Shown: positions 51,617-61,709 of the stretch, in pieces | Layout: each line of letters begins with the position of its first letter | Position numbering within the stretch: the stretch's first letter is position 1 | Assembly (NCBI RefSeq): GCF_024464655.1 | Contig: NZ_JANHAV010000003.1 | Location: 274,875-338,874 of the forward strand | Source of the DNA: Halobellus inordinatus | GTDB taxonomy: Archaea; Halobacteriota; Halobacteria; Halobacteriales; Haloferacaceae | Reading direction: 5' to 3' | DNA length: 64,000 nucleotides | The notes under the pieces: model-generated | Told to the model about the DNA's origin: nothing | The model's database searches: none | Seen by the model: only the letters and a program-made list of their open reading frames with translations | Made by a program: the position numbers and the translations under genes

Positions 51617-52794
51617 TGTCGCCAGCGGTAGACGCCGAACGCGACGAGTACGAGCACGACGATGCCGCTTCCGATCGCGATCAGCGGGAGGCCACCAGCA
51701 CCAGAGCCACCCGGCGACTGCTGTCCGCCGCTGTCGGCTTCGCCGCCGGTCGCAGACACGACCGCCGCGTCGAGACTCACCTGCTGTGTCGTCGTCACGC
51801 GCTCGTTGTCGACGATGTACGAGATTTCGACGGGGACCGACGTCACGTCCGACTCAGCGTGCGCCGTCAGCTCGAACCGCGCGAACTCGCTGCCCTCGAT
51901 CGCGCCGATGAAGTACTCACCCGACGGAGGCGCAGGGCTCACACCGTCAGCGTCGGGGACGCGCACGAGGACCGACTGCGTGTCGGTGGTCCCGAGGTTC
52001 GCGGCGTCGCCCTGAATAGTAATCCCCGTGCCGGACCGGGTGACTTCCACGCCGGTGAGGCGGATTTCGCCCGTCACTGGGGTTTGGTCGTCGAGGTCGA
52101 CGTCGAGCGACGTCGTGTGGGAACCTCCGCCGGCGGAGTAGGTTGCGGTGAACGTAACCGTGTCTGTTTCGAGGTCGTCGGTGTCGAAGGCGGTCGATTG
52201 GCTCGATCCGGGGTCGACGTCGAACAGGAAGTTGCGTTCGATCGGCTCCCCATCGGCGGTGGCCGTGATCTCGACGTCGGTGAGGTTCGTGTTTCCGAAG
52301 TTCGTGAGCGTGAGCTCAGTTCCAGACCCGCTTTCGGGCGTGCCGGCCGACAGGCTCGCTCTAACCGTCGGGTCGGACACTTCGACGTACACCGGGTACG
52401 AGTAGGAGTAGTACTCGCCCGCGTCGTCTTGAACGACTACCTTGAGCGTCAGCCGCTTTTGGCCGGGGCTCTCAAAGCTCGTCCGCACGGGTACCGTGAC
52501 CGAGCCGCCGGGGGCGATCGATCCGAGTTCTTCGACTCGCGCGTACTCTCTGGTGGTTCCGGGCACGCGAACGAAGACGTCCCGCACGTTGACCGTCGAC
52601 GGACTGTTTTCGAGGTTCGAGATCGTCGTCTCGATAGTTACTGTTTCGCCCGTGTTCGGGTCCTCGGGACTGATAGTGACAGCAGACATCTGGACGGCCG
52701 GACCGGCGGCCGAGGCGGTCGTTACGACAGCGCTCGAGCTACCGAGCAGGAGGGACAGTACGACGAGCACGCGGAGAGATGTGGACCAATTCAT
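51613..52794 (-). CDS. Secreted surface protein with CARDB/COG1361-like repeats
   Basis: 393 residues. A signal peptide (about 1-28, hydrophobic core VLVVLSLLLG, cleavage near TTASAAG) is followed by three Ig-like domains of the CARDB/COG1361 type (VTISPEDPNTGETVTIETT, LRTSFESPGQKRLTL, QGDAANLGTTDTQSV), then a Gly/Ser linker and a C-terminal helix LPLIAIGSGIVVLVLVAFGVYRW with an Arg-rich end. It is anchored to the membrane outer face and probably serves as the exporter's adaptor, in the position of MacA in bacterial systems. Confidence 0.88.
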   Translation of the reverse strand: MNWSTSLRVLVVLSLLLGSSSAVVTTASAAGPAVQMSAVTISPEDPNTGETVTIETTISNLENSPSTVNVRDVFVRVPGTTREYARVEELGSIAPGGSVTVPVRTSFESPGQKRLTLKVVVQDDAGEYYSYSYPVYVEVSDPTVRASLSAGTPESGSGTELTLTNFGNTNLTDVEITATADGEPIERNFLFDVDPGSSQSTAFDTDDLETDTVTFTATYSAGGGSHTTSLDVDLDDQTPVTGEIRLTGVEVTRSGTGITIQGDAANLGTTDTQSVLVRVPDADGVSPAPPSGEYFIGAIEGSEFARFELTAHAESDVTSVPVEISYIVDNERVTTTQQVSLDAAVVSATGGEADSGGQQSPGGSGAGGLPLIAIGSGIVVLVLVAFGVYRWRQ

Positions 52795-52959
52795 AGTGCG
52801 TATTGTGGCGTCGCGACCCGTGGCTGTAGGTCGATCGACACGAACACGTCGCTCTGGGAGCGCGGTGCTTGCAAGTCTTTCCCTATTCGTTCGACGAACA
52901 AGGCACCGAAAGCGACGCCACTCGGCGGTAGAGAAAGAAGGGAAGAAAGCGTATCGTGG

Positions 52960-54429
52960 CTAGTTGTTGAACATCTCGCGCATCATCGGGTGCATCTCCA
53001 TCAGCTGCTCCTCGGCGATCTCCTCGTACAGCTTGTACGTGATGGAGACCGTAAGCAGCAGCCCCGTTCCGGAGACGCCGCCGATCGTGCCCAGCATATT
53101 CGCGAGCACGGCCAGCAGGCCGACGAGCGCACCGCCGATGACGGTCACCTGCGGGATGTAGCGCTCCATGACCTTCTCGATGACCTGTGGGTTCCGCCGG
53201 AAGCCGGGGATCTGCATCCCGGAGTTCTGGATCTGACGGGCGGTCGCTTCGGGACCCATCCCCGTCGTCTCGACCCAGAAGATGGCGAAGATCGCGCCAC
53301 CGACGATCATAAAGATCAGGTCGATGAGCACGCGAGCGACGATCGCTGCGGGCTCCTGGGAGGTGAATCCGAGGAACCACATCCAGTCCTGACGGGACTG
53401 GATCGGCGCGAGATACCAGAACAGGCCACCGGTGACCTGTCCCTGCGTGTACTGACCGAGCCACGCGGGCATCCCCGCCCACCAGTTGTTCAGGATCTGC
53501 CCGAGGAACTGGAGGTTCGCCTGCAGCGCGCGAACGAGGATCATCGGCAGGACGCTCGCGTAGATGAGCTTCACCGGGAAGCGACCGCGCGCGCCCTTGA
53601 CGTTAGCGTGCGAGAGCGGGATCTCGACCCGGACGCTCTCCGCGTAGACGACGATGCCGAAGATGAGCAGCGTCGTGATGAGTGCGAGGATCTGCCCCTG
53701 TCCGAGGAAGATGTCGGAGAGACCACCCGGCGTCAGCGGCGAGCCGATCTCGGCTGCACCGGTGAGGATCCCGATCCACGTCGGGAAGAACCCGCTTTGC
53801 CCGCCGAGGCTCTGCCAACTGAACAGACCCGCGACGAGTTGCTGGCTGACGCCAGCGATAATGAACAGGCCGACACCGGAGCCGACGCCCCACTTGCTCA
53901 CGATCTCGTCCATGAATAGGATGAGGACGCCGCCGACGAACATCTGCGCGAAGATGATACCCTTCACGCCGACGGTGCCGATACCGAGCGACTGCGCGAG
54001 CGGTTCGCTCGCCGGCAGGAAGTTGCCGGCGAACACCATCGGGAGCCCGGTCAGACAGATCATCACGACCACCAGCAGCTTCTGGAGACCCTGATAGAGG
54101 ATCTGATCTCGGGGGTCGTCGGTGTCCAGCCCCAGCAGATCGGCTCCGCCGAGCAACTGGAGAACGATGCTCGCCGTGACGATCGGACCGATACCCAGCT
54201 GCAGGATCGACCCCTGCGAGCCGGCGAGGATACTACGGAACTGTCCGTAGAAGTCCCCGCCCGCGCCACTGGTCTGCAGTCCGAACAGCGTCACGTTCGT
54301 CAGGAAGAAATACAGCACGAGGATCCCGGCAGTCCAGCCAAGCTTCCGGCGGAACGGGACGTGTCCCTCCGGACGCGCGACTGACGGCATCCGCGTCAGC
54401 ACCGGTTCGGCGGCCTCCTTCCAACCCAT
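52960..54429 (-). CDS. secY: Preprotein translocase subunit SecY
   Basis: 489 residues with ten transmembrane helices. The plug and pore region is at the N-terminus (RKLGWTAGILVLYFFLTNVTLFG), and the C-terminal VSITYKLYEEIAEEQLMEMHP is the archaeal/eukaryotic Sec61-alpha type tail. It forms the protein-conducting channel with SecE and SecG-beta. It is the last gene of the spc operon here, 3 bases after uL15. Confidence 0.96.
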   Translation of the reverse strand: MGWKEAAEPVLTRMPSVARPEGHVPFRRKLGWTAGILVLYFFLTNVTLFGLQTSGAGGDFYGQFRSILAGSQGSILQLGIGPIVTASIVLQLLGGADLLGLDTDDPRDQILYQGLQKLLVVVMICLTGLPMVFAGNFLPASEPLAQSLGIGTVGVKGIIFAQMFVGGVLILFMDEIVSKWGVGSGVGLFIIAGVSQQLVAGLFSWQSLGGQSGFFPTWIGILTGAAEIGSPLTPGGLSDIFLGQGQILALITTLLIFGIVVYAESVRVEIPLSHANVKGARGRFPVKLIYASVLPMILVRALQANLQFLGQILNNWWAGMPAWLGQYTQGQVTGGLFWYLAPIQSRQDWMWFLGFTSQEPAAIVARVLIDLIFMIVGGAIFAIFWVETTGMGPEATARQIQNSGMQIPGFRRNPQVIEKVMERYIPQVTVIGGALVGLLAVLANMLGTIGGVSGTGLLLTVSITYKLYEEIAEEQLMEMHPMMREMFNN

Positions 54430-54432
54430 GGA

Positions 54433-54933
54433 TTACTCCTCGGCGTCGTCTGTGTTAGATTCTTCTGCTTCGTCCTCGGCGGCGAGTTCCTCGCCGCGTT
54501 CGGTGAGTTCGACGCTGCCGCCGGCGTCCTCGACGAGTTCGGCCGCGCCGTCAGAGAACGCGTCGGCGACGAGGTGCAGTTCCTGTCGGACCTGCCCGCC
54601 ACCGAGCACCTTCACGATGTCGGCGTCTTCGGCATCGTCTGCGACGTCGCGAGCGTCGACGTGGTACGCGTCGCCGTCCTTCTCTGCGAGACCGTCGGCG
54701 GCCAGCAGGGCCGCGTCCTCGTCGATCTCTTGGACGTTGACCTCAGCGATCGTTCGCTGGGAGTCCTCGGGTCGCTTGAACCCGTGTTTGCCGATCGGCT
54801 CGTAGTTGTGGAACTCGTGCTTGTCGCGACCGGCGCGACCGCGGCCGCCACGGTGGCCGGCACCGCGCCGGTTCTTGTGGGTGCCGCCGCCGTGCGTGCG
54901 CGACCCGCGCTGGCGTCGTTTCTTCGACGTCAT
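54433..54933 (-). CDS. rpl15: Ribosomal protein uL15
   Basis: 166 residues. The basic N-terminus [30 protein letters not shown] is the L15 rRNA-binding extension, and [24 protein letters not shown] is the globular core. The last 25 residues are acidic ([19 protein letters not shown]), a halophile addition. Large subunit, with uL30 upstream by overlap and secY downstream. Confidence 0.96.
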   Translation of the reverse strand: MTSKKRRQRGSRTHGGGTHKNRRGAGHRGGRGRAGRDKHEFHNYEPIGKHGFKRPEDSQRTIAEVNVQEIDEDAALLAADGLAEKDGDAYHVDARDVADDAEDADIVKVLGGGQVRQELHLVADAFSDGAAELVEDAGGSVELTERGEELAAEDEAEESNTDDAEE

Positions 54934-55394
54934 CGCATTGCCTCCAGGAGTTCGTCGATCTCTTCGGTCTGGTGCTTTCCGAGCTGACCGCCTTCGATGG
55001 TCGGGTGCTTCTGACCGCGGTGTCCGCCGCGCGGCGGGTGCAGTCGAAGGACCGGCGAGAGACCCTGCTCACGCAGCGTCGTCTCCTCGTCGACCAGCGC
55101 CTCTGCGAGCGCACCGAAGTCGTCGTAGTCGGTGTTCTCCGCGAGCCACTCGTCGTCGACGTCAGCCTCGCCCTCCTCGGGCTCGGCTCGGGTGCGGAGC
55201 ACCGTCTCGACGGCGTCTGCGCTCGGCTCGCCGTGTGCGACGTAGTCGTTGACCTTCGTGATCATTCCGCGGTACGTCTCCGTCTCCGGGACGAGCGCGC
55301 AATGGTTCACGTGATGGATGTTGAGCATCTTGAGCGTGTCGTGAACGCCCGTGCTCATATTAACATCGCCGCGGATCTGAACGACTGCCTGCAT
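54930..55394 (-). CDS. rpl30: Ribosomal protein uL30
   Basis: 154 residues from the ATG at 55394, the archaeal long form with an extra C-terminal domain. Family marks are [38 protein letters not shown] and the glycine-rich [18 protein letters not shown]. The start overlaps the uS5 stop (TGATG). Confidence 0.95.
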   Translation of the reverse strand: MQAVVQIRGDVNMSTGVHDTLKMLNIHHVNHCALVPETETYRGMITKVNDYVAHGEPSADAVETVLRTRAEPEEGEADVDDEWLAENTDYDDFGALAEALVDEETTLREQGLSPVLRLHPPRGGHRGQKHPTIEGGQLGKHQTEEIDELLEAMR

Positions 55395-56047
55395 CACTCG
55401 TTCACCTCTTGTTCACGCTGCTTGGCCGCGGCGCGTCGGGGCGTCCGCGACTGCGAGGCGTTCTTCAGCGCGTTGTACGTCGCTTTCGCGAGGTTGACCG
55501 TGGTCCGCGTGTTCCCGTTCGAGCGGGTCCAGGCGTCCTGGACGCCCGCCAGTTCGAGGATGTTGCGGACGGTCGGTGCAGCCGCGAGGCCGAGGCCCTG
55601 CGGCGCGGGCATCACTTCGACGGTCACCGAGCCTGCTTTCCCTTCTGCCTTCCGCGTCAGGGAGTTGAGGCCACCGGCGGAGTCCTCCCAGGACCCCGAA
55701 CCGCGGTCCACCGAGATGATGTTGAGCTTCGCGACGTCGATCGCCTTCTGGATAGCCGATCCGACCTGGTCGTCTCGCGCCTCGGCGTAGCCGAGGTAGC
55801 CGTCGCGGTTACCGATCGCGACGACGCAGCGGAACTTGACCCGGCGCCCGGAGTCGGTCATCCGCTGGACCATATTGATGTCGAGAACCTCGTCGTCGAG
55901 CCCCGGCAGGAGCTGATCGACGAGTTCCGGCTCTTTCAGGGGCAGGCCCGTGTTGAGGGCCTGCTCCATCGAGGTGACGTCGCCTTCCTGTACCATTCGG
56001 CCGAGCCGCGTGCGCGGCGTCCAGCCGTTGTCGTTGCGTTGGCTCAT
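55394..56047 (-). CDS. rps5: Ribosomal protein uS5
   Basis: 217 residues. The double-stranded RNA-binding-like N-domain has VMQ-type sequence [24 protein letters not shown], and the C-domain [30 protein letters not shown]. It sits at the small-subunit mRNA entry site and affects decoding accuracy. Overlaps uL18 by 4 bases. Confidence 0.96.
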   Translation of the reverse strand: MSQRNDNGWTPRTRLGRMVQEGDVTSMEQALNTGLPLKEPELVDQLLPGLDDEVLDINMVQRMTDSGRRVKFRCVVAIGNRDGYLGYAEARDDQVGSAIQKAIDVAKLNIISVDRGSGSWEDSAGGLNSLTRKAEGKAGSVTVEVMPAPQGLGLAAAPTVRNILELAGVQDAWTRSNGNTRTTVNLAKATYNALKNASQSRTPRRAAAKQREQEVNE

Positions 56048-56598
56048 GCGTCCTCCTGTAGTCGCTCGAGCACTTCGTCGAAGTGCTCAGGGAGTTTCGT
56101 GGCGTCGAAGTCCCCGGAGTAGAGGTCCTCGTCGAGCTGCTCGGCGTACTCGGCGATGTGCTCGCCGCGGTTACGCGACCAGTCTGCGAGAACCGCGTCG
56201 TTGTGCGGGATCTCGAGGCCAGCGTCTATTGCTCCTTCCTGCACCGCGAACACCTTGTTACCGGGCGTCGCGGTGTTCAGTCCGATGTCGAGTACGGCCT
56301 CTTCGAGGCCGGCTTCGATGGCTCGCGTCCCAGCGAGGAACCCGGTGAGGTACGCGCTCGGCAGGTTCCCAGTGGGAGCCTCCCAGCCGTACTCGCCGAG
56401 GTCCTCCGAGGACGCGGCCGCGTGCGTTTCGTCTCCGTCCGGACCGGGGGTGATCAGCTGCGCCCTGACGTGCTTGTTGCTCACGCGAGCAACGAGGCGG
56501 GGCTTGCCCGATTTCAGCAGGCGCAACCTCTGGTGGTAGTCCGTCCGGACCTCGCGGCGACGCCGCATCGGCACCTTGTAGCGTGGTCCTGTTGCCAT
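56044..56598 (-). CDS. rpl18: Ribosomal protein uL18
   Basis: 184 residues. The basic N-terminus [30 protein letters not shown] and [20 protein letters not shown] are 5S rRNA-binding regions of the archaeal/eukaryotic L5-type protein. It binds 5S rRNA with uL5. Confidence 0.95.
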   Translation of the reverse strand: MATGPRYKVPMRRRREVRTDYHQRLRLLKSGKPRLVARVSNKHVRAQLITPGPDGDETHAAASSEDLGEYGWEAPTGNLPSAYLTGFLAGTRAIEAGLEEAVLDIGLNTATPGNKVFAVQEGAIDAGLEIPHNDAVLADWSRNRGEHIAEYAEQLDEDLYSGDFDATKLPEHFDEVLERLQEDA

Positions 56599-57053
56599 TA
56601 TTCTATCTCCACGTCGTAGTTATTCCGGATGTGTGCTTCGAGCCGCGCCACGTCTTCGAACTCGCCACCCGACGCCTTGTTGTACACTTCGCGGTACTGC
56701 GTCGGATTGAGCGGGCCGTCGTCGCGCAGTTCCTTCAGGCGACGACGCTGTGCGCGGATGCGGCTGACCCATTCGTCTTTCGAGTTCTTCCGACCGCCGG
56801 CTTTCCCTTTGCGGGAGCCGGGGCCCTTGCGGTGACCGTAGGCGCGCTTCGATGCGCGCTCGCGAGCGCGACCCTTGGAGTTGCCCTTCGCGTCCTTGGC
56901 GCGAATGGTCCCCTGATCGACCAGGTCACGGATGTCGTCGCGAGTGATGGCCTCCGCAATCTCGGACTGTTCGTCTGGATCGAACCACACGCGGTCCTTT
57001 CCGACGTCGAGGACGTCGGCGGCCATACGCTTCTGTGCTTTCAGATCCGTCAT
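56598..57053 (-). CDS. rpl19e: Ribosomal protein eL19
   Basis: 151 residues. [26 protein letters not shown] and the basic central helix GNSKGRARERASKRAYGHRKGPGSRKGKAGG define the archaeal/eukaryotic L19e family, which bridges the subunits near the exit tunnel. Overlaps both neighbours by one base. Confidence 0.96.
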   Translation of the reverse strand: MTDLKAQKRMAADVLDVGKDRVWFDPDEQSEIAEAITRDDIRDLVDQGTIRAKDAKGNSKGRARERASKRAYGHRKGPGSRKGKAGGRKNSKDEWVSRIRAQRRRLKELRDDGPLNPTQYREVYNKASGGEFEDVARLEAHIRNNYDVEIE

Positions 57054-57757
57054 TACTCTTCGACCTCCACTTCGACGTAGGTCGGGTTGAGGACGCGGAT
57101 CTCGCGGTCCTCAGCCACTTCCTCGATGCGTTCGCGCTTGCGCGCGCCGACTTTCGAGGCGATTCGGACGGCCTGGGTGTCCCCGTCGACGCCTTCGAGG
57201 TCGTCGACGTTGTGGACGCGCACTTCCTCGAATCCCGAGGGGTGCAGACCGCGGGCGGCCTTCGGCGTGCGGTAGCCCGCCTCGACCATATCGCCCTTGC
57301 CCTTGATGCCGCGGCGCTGTTTCGAGAGGTTGCCGCGGGGCTTCCGCCACGATTCGGGCGTCCGCTTCTTCTTGTGGTACTGCTGCCGACGGAACGCGGG
57401 CTTGCCCTCGCGGTGCTTCTGGCCCAGCGCTCGCGCGGTATCGTCGTCGAGGGTCGGCGTCTTGTCGGCGTGGCCACGGGGACGGAGTTCGGTCTCGACC
57501 TCCTCCTCGGGCTCGGCTTCCTCTTCGGTCTCCTCTTCGACTTCTGCCTCGGTCTCCTCGGTGACTTCGAGTCCGCCCACGTCGGCCTTGATACGGGCCG
57601 CGAGCGCGTTCCCGATGCCGTCGACCTCTGCGAGTTCCGATTGGCTTGCGGCCTTCACGTCGTCGACCGACTCGTAGCCTGCCTCACGGAGCGCGTCGGC
57701 CTTCGAGGGGCCGACGCCGCTGATGTCTTCGAGTGTCTCGATGTCGTCGTCGGACAT
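57053..57757 (-). CDS. rpl32e: Ribosomal protein eL32 with N-terminal helix-hairpin-helix extension
   Basis: 234 residues. The conserved L32e core is about 110-234 ([37 protein letters not shown]). Before it lie a helix-hairpin-helix domain (about 8-65, [20 protein letters not shown] and [12 protein letters not shown]) and an acidic Glu-rich linker (about 68-92). As I recall, haloarchaeal L32e proteins are long in this way; the role of the extension is unknown. Confidence 0.95.
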   Translation of the reverse strand: MSDDDIETLEDISGVGPSKADALREAGYESVDDVKAASQSELAEVDGIGNALAARIKADVGGLEVTEETEAEVEEETEEEAEPEEEVETELRPRGHADKTPTLDDDTARALGQKHREGKPAFRRQQYHKKKRTPESWRKPRGNLSKQRRGIKGKGDMVEAGYRTPKAARGLHPSGFEEVRVHNVDDLEGVDGDTQAVRIASKVGARKRERIEEVAEDREIRVLNPTYVEVEVEE

Positions 57758-57760
57758 ATG

Positions 57761-58297
57761 TTAGGCACCTCCCGTCTGCGGCTTCTGCGTGATGTAGACG
57801 CCGTCCTGGAAGACGCGCGTGTCCTTGTCCGTCACGCGAGTGAGCTGTTCGATGTCGGCGGCGGTCTGCCCGACGTCCTCTTTCGAGGGTCCCATCAGGG
57901 TGACCTCTTCGCCGTCGACCTGTACGTCCGTGTCTCCGCGGATCGGTGTCCGTCGCGAGGACTTCTCTCCGAGGAAGTTCTCGATGACGACCTCGTCGCC
58001 GTCGACGTCGACCTGCATCGGGAAGTGGGCGTAGTAGACTTCCATCTTGTACTCCCAGCCTTCGGTGACCCCGTGGATCATATTCGACACGTGGCTCTCG
58101 AAGGTCCCGACAGTCGCGTTCGTCTTGGCGTCGGTCTCGTCGGATTCGATGACGACCTGGTCGTCCTCGACGCTGACGCTGACGGAGGGGAACCACAGCG
58201 TCCGGGTGACGCTGCCGTTCGGCCCCTCGACTGTCAGATCGAGGTTCGACACCTCGGCGGAGACCTCGTCCGGAATTTCGATTTCTACTCTGGTCAT
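57761..58297 (-). CDS. rpl6: Ribosomal protein uL6
   Basis: 178 residues with two L6 repeats: DLTVEGPNGSVTRTLWFPSV in the N-terminal and PMQVDVDGDEVVIENFLGEKSSRRT plus GPSKEDVGQTAADIEQLTRVTDKD in the C-terminal domain, which binds the sarcin-ricin loop area and the factor-binding centre. Acidic throughout, as expected for a halophile. Confidence 0.96.
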   Translation of the reverse strand: MTRVEIEIPDEVSAEVSNLDLTVEGPNGSVTRTLWFPSVSVSVEDDQVVIESDETDAKTNATVGTFESHVSNMIHGVTEGWEYKMEVYYAHFPMQVDVDGDEVVIENFLGEKSSRRTPIRGDTDVQVDGEEVTLMGPSKEDVGQTAADIEQLTRVTDKDTRVFQDGVYITQKPQTGGA

Positions 58298-58301
58298 TGT
58301 C

Positions 58302-58694
58302 TCAGTACACGTAGGCGATTACCTGACCACCGATGCCCTGGTCGCGGGCCTCGTAGTGGCTCATGACGCCGTGGCTCGTCGTGACGATGAGCGTCCCGTA
58401 GTCTCGGGCGGGGAGGTATCGCTTCTCCCACTTCTCGAACTCGTCTGCACCCGCGGAGTAGCGGGGCTTGACGGCACCACATTCGTTGATCGCGCCGCTC
58501 AGTTCGACCTCGAACTGTCCAGCCTTGCCGTCGTCGACGAACTCGAAGCCGTCGATGTACCCGCGGTCGTAGAAGACCTCGAGGACGGAGCCGATGACGT
58601 TCGAGGCGGGCTGTATCTCGTGCGACAGGTGCCCGACGCTCTCGGCGTTGTTCACGCCGGCGAGCGCGTTGGCGAGTGGATCGTTTCCTGCCAT
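58302..58694 (-). CDS. rps8: Ribosomal protein uS8
   Basis: 130 residues from the ATG at 58694 ([18 protein letters not shown]). The C-terminal rRNA-binding region is [32 protein letters not shown], the S8 hallmark. It is 2 bases after the uS14 stop. Confidence 0.96.
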   Translation of the reverse strand: MAGNDPLANALAGVNNAESVGHLSHEIQPASNVIGSVLEVFYDRGYIDGFEFVDDGKAGQFEVELSGAINECGAVKPRYSAGADEFEKWEKRYLPARDYGTLIVTTSHGVMSHYEARDQGIGGQVIAYVY

Positions 58695-58696
58695 AA

Positions 58697-58873
58697 TTAT
58701 CGGTACTTCTTGAATCCCATCTCGCGGGCGACCTCGCGGAAGCACTGACGGCACAGGTAGATCTCGTACTTACCGACGAGTCCCTGGTTGCGTCCGCAAC
58801 GTCGGCACTCGTGGCTCTGACCCGTGCGACGGCTCGCGTGCTCGCCCGTCTGTTCTGTCTCTGATTCGCTCAT
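58697..58873 (-). CDS. rps14: Ribosomal protein uS14, zinc-binding
   Basis: 58 residues. [20 protein letters not shown] starts the protein; zinc ligands are Cys23 and Cys26 (HECRRCG) and Cys41 and Cys44 (YLCRQC); it ends [13 protein letters not shown]. It is small-subunit head protein S14/S29e. The start overlaps the uL5 stop by 4 bases, which agrees with the operon's packing. Confidence 0.95.
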   Translation of the reverse strand: MSESETEQTGEHASRRTGQSHECRRCGRNQGLVGKYEIYLCRQCFREVAREMGFKKYR

Positions 58874-59391
58874 TCTGTGACCTCCACGTCGACGTCGAAT
58901 GCGTCTTCGAGGAAGGCGATCGCGTCTTCAGGCGTGAGTCGGTGCGCGTTGGGGATCGAGCGCGACACCTTGTCGCGCTTTTTGACTCGGTAGCCCGGAC
59001 GGACGAGGTTGACCGTCACGTCCAGCCCGTAGATCCCGATCTGGGGGTCGTACTCCTGGGAGGGGAACTCGGTGTGCTCTTCGACACCGAAGCTGAAGTT
59101 CCCCGTGTCGTCGAACTGCTTGTCCGACAGGTCGGCGATCGGCAGCGCCGTCTCCAGGAACTCGTTGGCCCGCTCGTTGCGAAGGGTGACCTTCGCGCCG
59201 ACCGGGTCGCCGGTGCGCGCACCGAACTGCGTCGCGGCACGCGTCGCCGTCGTGCGGACGGCTTTCTGTCCGGCGATCTCTTCGAGGATCTCCTCTGCGT
59301 TCGCGAGTTCGCGGCCACCTTCGCCGACGCCCATGTGGACGACGACCTTCTCGATCCGTGGCTCGCGCATCTCGTGGAACGACTCGCTCAT
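58870..59391 (-). CDS. rpl5: Ribosomal protein uL5
   Basis: 173 residues. [22 protein letters not shown] and [21 protein letters not shown] are conserved L5/L11 blocks; [22 protein letters not shown] follows. It binds 5S rRNA and contacts tRNA at the P site. The start overlaps eS4 by 4 bases. Confidence 0.96.
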   Translation of the reverse strand: MSESFHEMREPRIEKVVVHMGVGEGGRELANAEEILEEIAGQKAVRTTATRAATQFGARTGDPVGAKVTLRNERANEFLETALPIADLSDKQFDDTGNFSFGVEEHTEFPSQEYDPQIGIYGLDVTVNLVRPGYRVKKRDKVSRSIPNAHRLTPEDAIAFLEDAFDVDVEVTE

Positions 59392-60113
59392 TCGTCGTCA
59401 CCTCCGTCTTCGTCCTCGTCGGCGACGAAGTTCTCGTCGATGACGACGACGTAGTCTTCGATCGTCTCGAAGGCGCCGTCGTCGGTCTCGACGATGACGG
59501 TGTTGTCGCCGCTGCCGGCGGTGACGGTGATCTCGTCGATCTCGCCGATCTCACCCGAGTGGGTGCCGTCAATGGCGGTGACGAGTGCGCCCTCCTCGTA
59601 GGGGAAGTGCGCGACGATCTCCTTCGTCTCGTTGTCGACGACGAGAGAGTCTTTCGTGCTGTACTCGTCGCCGCCCTCGTCGAGGCGGACGTTCGCGCCG
59701 TCGTGGAGCGTGAGCTGCGTCGCGCCGCCGCTGACGTCCTGCTTGCGGACGATCTTGCCGAGTCGGCTGTCTGCGGCGTCGGCGTCGATCGGGGTCAGCG
59801 CCAGGCGTCCACCCTCCTCGGGGAAGACGCGGTAGTACTCTTCGCGCTCGGTGAACGCGAGGATGTCGAACATCCCCACCGGGCGCTGTTCGTCGGAGAC
59901 GGCGTCGCCGTTGACGAGGACCGCGCCCTCGTTCAGCGCGTAGCGCGCCTCTTTCTTCGAGTCGACGTAACCGAGCACGTCGCGCAGGAGGATGAGCAGG
60001 GGAACCCCCGCCTCTCCGTGCGGACCCGCGCCGGCTTTGACGGTGAACGTCTGGGTCTTCCGTTCGACGGGCCAGGCGTTCGGTGCCGAGAGTCGCTTCT
60101 GATGTCGAGTCAT
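59388..60113 (-). CDS. rps4e: Ribosomal protein eS4
   Basis: 241 residues. [22 protein letters not shown] begins the archaeal/eukaryotic S4e protein; [23 protein letters not shown] is the S4 RNA-binding domain, and a KOW-like segment ([16 protein letters not shown]) and acidic tail follow. Found only in archaea and eukaryotes. Confidence 0.96.
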   Translation of the reverse strand: MTRHQKRLSAPNAWPVERKTQTFTVKAGAGPHGEAGVPLLILLRDVLGYVDSKKEARYALNEGAVLVNGDAVSDEQRPVGMFDILAFTEREEYYRVFPEEGGRLALTPIDADAADSRLGKIVRKQDVSGGATQLTLHDGANVRLDEGGDEYSTKDSLVVDNETKEIVAHFPYEEGALVTAIDGTHSGEIGEIDEITVTAGSGDNTVIVETDDGAFETIEDYVVVIDENFVADEDEDGGDDE

Positions 60114-60475
60114 TGTTCGTCCTCCGTGTCGGCCTGCAGCCGCGCCTCACGGCGGTCGTCTTCGAGGTCCAGTTCCGTAACGCGGAGGTTCGAGGCGTCG
60201 AGGGGACGAGGCACTTCCTCGCCGTCTGCCTTCTCGACCGTCACGTCTTCGACGTGTACGACCGCGTCCGTGAGGTCGACCTCGACGACTTCGGCTTCCG
60301 TGCCGGCGTAGTCGCCGCGGAGGACCTCGACGGTGTCGCCCGCGTTGACGCGAACGTTGCGCTGTCCGTACTCCTCGCGGAGGTCGTCAGACAGCGTCGC
60401 GCGGACCTGGTTCTGCCGCTCGTGCAGGGGCGCGTTCTGCTTCCGAGTTCGCTGTTTGCGTGGTTGTTTTGTCAT
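60110..60475 (-). CDS. rpl24: Ribosomal protein uL24
   Basis: 121 residues. A basic start ([23 protein letters not shown]) is followed by the KOW motif [25 protein letters not shown]. It is an early assembly protein near the tunnel exit. The last 20 residues are acidic. Confidence 0.95.
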   Translation of the reverse strand: MTKQPRKQRTRKQNAPLHERQNQVRATLSDDLREEYGQRNVRVNAGDTVEVLRGDYAGTEAEVVEVDLTDAVVHVEDVTVEKADGEEVPRPLDASNLRVTELDLEDDRREARLQADTEDEQ

Positions 60476-60487
60476 ACTGTTCAGTGT

Positions 60488-60886
60488 TCAGACGATCATC
60501 GTCGCCGTCGAAGCGATGCTCCCGAAGCGCTCGGCCACTTCACGCGCGATGGGACCCTTGATCTCGGTCCCGCGAGGCTCTTCCATCTCGTCGATGATGA
60601 CGGCGGCGTTGTCCTCGAACTTCACGCGCGTGCCGTCCGGCCGGCGGATCGGTTTCCGCTGGCGGACGATCACGGCTTCGAGCACCTGGCGGCGCATCTC
60701 CGGCGTCCCTTTCGTCACCGAGACGGTGACCTGGTCGCCGATGCCCGCCTTGGGGTGTCGGTTCTTGGTTCCTGAGTAGCCCTTCACGCTGATGACCTTC
60801 AGTTCGCGCGCGCCGGTGTTGTCGGCGCACGTGATGAGGGAGCCTCGTTCGAGGCCCTTCGTGACGTCGGCTTTCAGCGCCTCCAT
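60488..60886 (-). CDS. rpl14: Ribosomal protein uL14
   Basis: 132 residues from the ATG at 60886. [39 protein letters not shown] is the L14 N-terminus, and [34 protein letters not shown] its C-terminal region. It contacts the small subunit at an inter-subunit bridge. The start overlaps the uS17 stop (TGATG). Confidence 0.96.
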   Translation of the reverse strand: MEALKADVTKGLERGSLITCADNTGARELKVISVKGYSGTKNRHPKAGIGDQVTVSVTKGTPEMRRQVLEAVIVRQRKPIRRPDGTRVKFEDNAAVIIDEMEEPRGTEIKGPIAREVAERFGSIASTATMIV

Positions 60887-61212
60887 CACTCCTCACCTCC
60901 GAGCACGTCGACGACGACGTGCGATTTGGTCTTCGACAGCGGTCGGGTCTCTGCGATACGCACCGTGTCGCCTTCCTCGATGTCCACGCACGGGGGTGCG
61001 TGAGCGGGGATGCGACTACGCCGCTTCATAAAGCGGTCGTACTTGGGAACGCGAACGTCGTATTCGCGCTCCACAATGACGGTTTTCTCCATGTCGGTGG
61101 AGGCGACCGTGCCTTCGAGCGTCTGACCGCGCACGGAAAGCGTCCCGTGGAACGGACAGTTCTCGTCGGAGCACGGCTCCTCCGGTTCTTCTACGTTCAG
61201 TCCTATCGCCAT
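60886..61212 (-). CDS. rps17: Ribosomal protein uS17
   Basis: 108 residues. [30 protein letters not shown] is the S17 OB-fold signature, and [28 protein letters not shown] the second half. CSDENCPF near residue 14 has two cysteines. The start lies 10 bases inside the rnp1 gene. Confidence 0.96.
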   Translation of the reverse strand: MAIGLNVEEPEEPCSDENCPFHGTLSVRGQTLEGTVASTDMEKTVIVEREYDVRVPKYDRFMKRRSRIPAHAPPCVDIEEGDTVRIAETRPLSKTKSHVVVDVLGGEE

Positions 61213-61706
61213 AGTGAGTCACCTGCCTTCTCGGTCCGCAAGGCGGGTCGTGAGAGCAGACGTGTGCCATCCACCGTAACGTAGGCCACGCCCTCGCAAT
61301 TCTCGGCGTCGCGCCGAGAAGCCGCTGCGGGCTCCGCAGCCGGCCGACCAGACTGACCGGCGAATGCGCCGGCAGTATCCGACCGAAGTTCGGACGTGGT
61401 CCCCGACGCCTTCTCGGCGTCGGCGGCTTCATCTGTGCGTCCGGATGTCCCTTCCGGGGAGGGAAGCTCGAACTCCAGCGTGGAGCCCTGCTTCGGCACC
61501 TGTTTCACCCGAGTGCGACCGTCGCGAGTCGCGTCGGCGTCGTCGGTCGCGGCATCGCTGTCGCTGACGTCGACGTGCAGCGTCTGCATCGTCTCGACGA
61601 CGATGCGGCCCTCGATCCCGACGAGGTCGGGGTTGGGCGCGTCGACGACGGCCACGCGGAGGCCGTTAAGCTCGTGTCGCGTCAGCGTCTCGGGTGTCAG
61701 TGCCAT
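61203..61706 (-). CDS. rnp1: Ribonuclease P protein component 1 (Rpp29/Rnp1) with a long insert
   Basis: 167 residues. The Rpp29 Sm-like barrel is split: LTPETLTRHELNGLRVAVVDAPN and LVGIEGRIVVETMQTLHVDV at the N-terminus, VKQVPKQGSTLEFELP in the middle, and CEGVAYVTVDGTRLLSRP at the end. Between strands lie an acidic loop (about 46-65) and an Ala/Glu/Ser-rich stretch (about 84-137), absent in most archaeal homologues of about 95-110 residues. It assists the RNase P RNA in tRNA 5' maturation. Confidence 0.9.
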   Translation of the reverse strand: MALTPETLTRHELNGLRVAVVDAPNPDLVGIEGRIVVETMQTLHVDVSDSDAATDDADATRDGRTRVKQVPKQGSTLEFELPSPEGTSGRTDEAADAEKASGTTSELRSDTAGAFAGQSGRPAAEPAAASRRDAENCEGVAYVTVDGTRLLSRPALRTEKAGDSLWR

Positions 61707-61709
61707 CTG

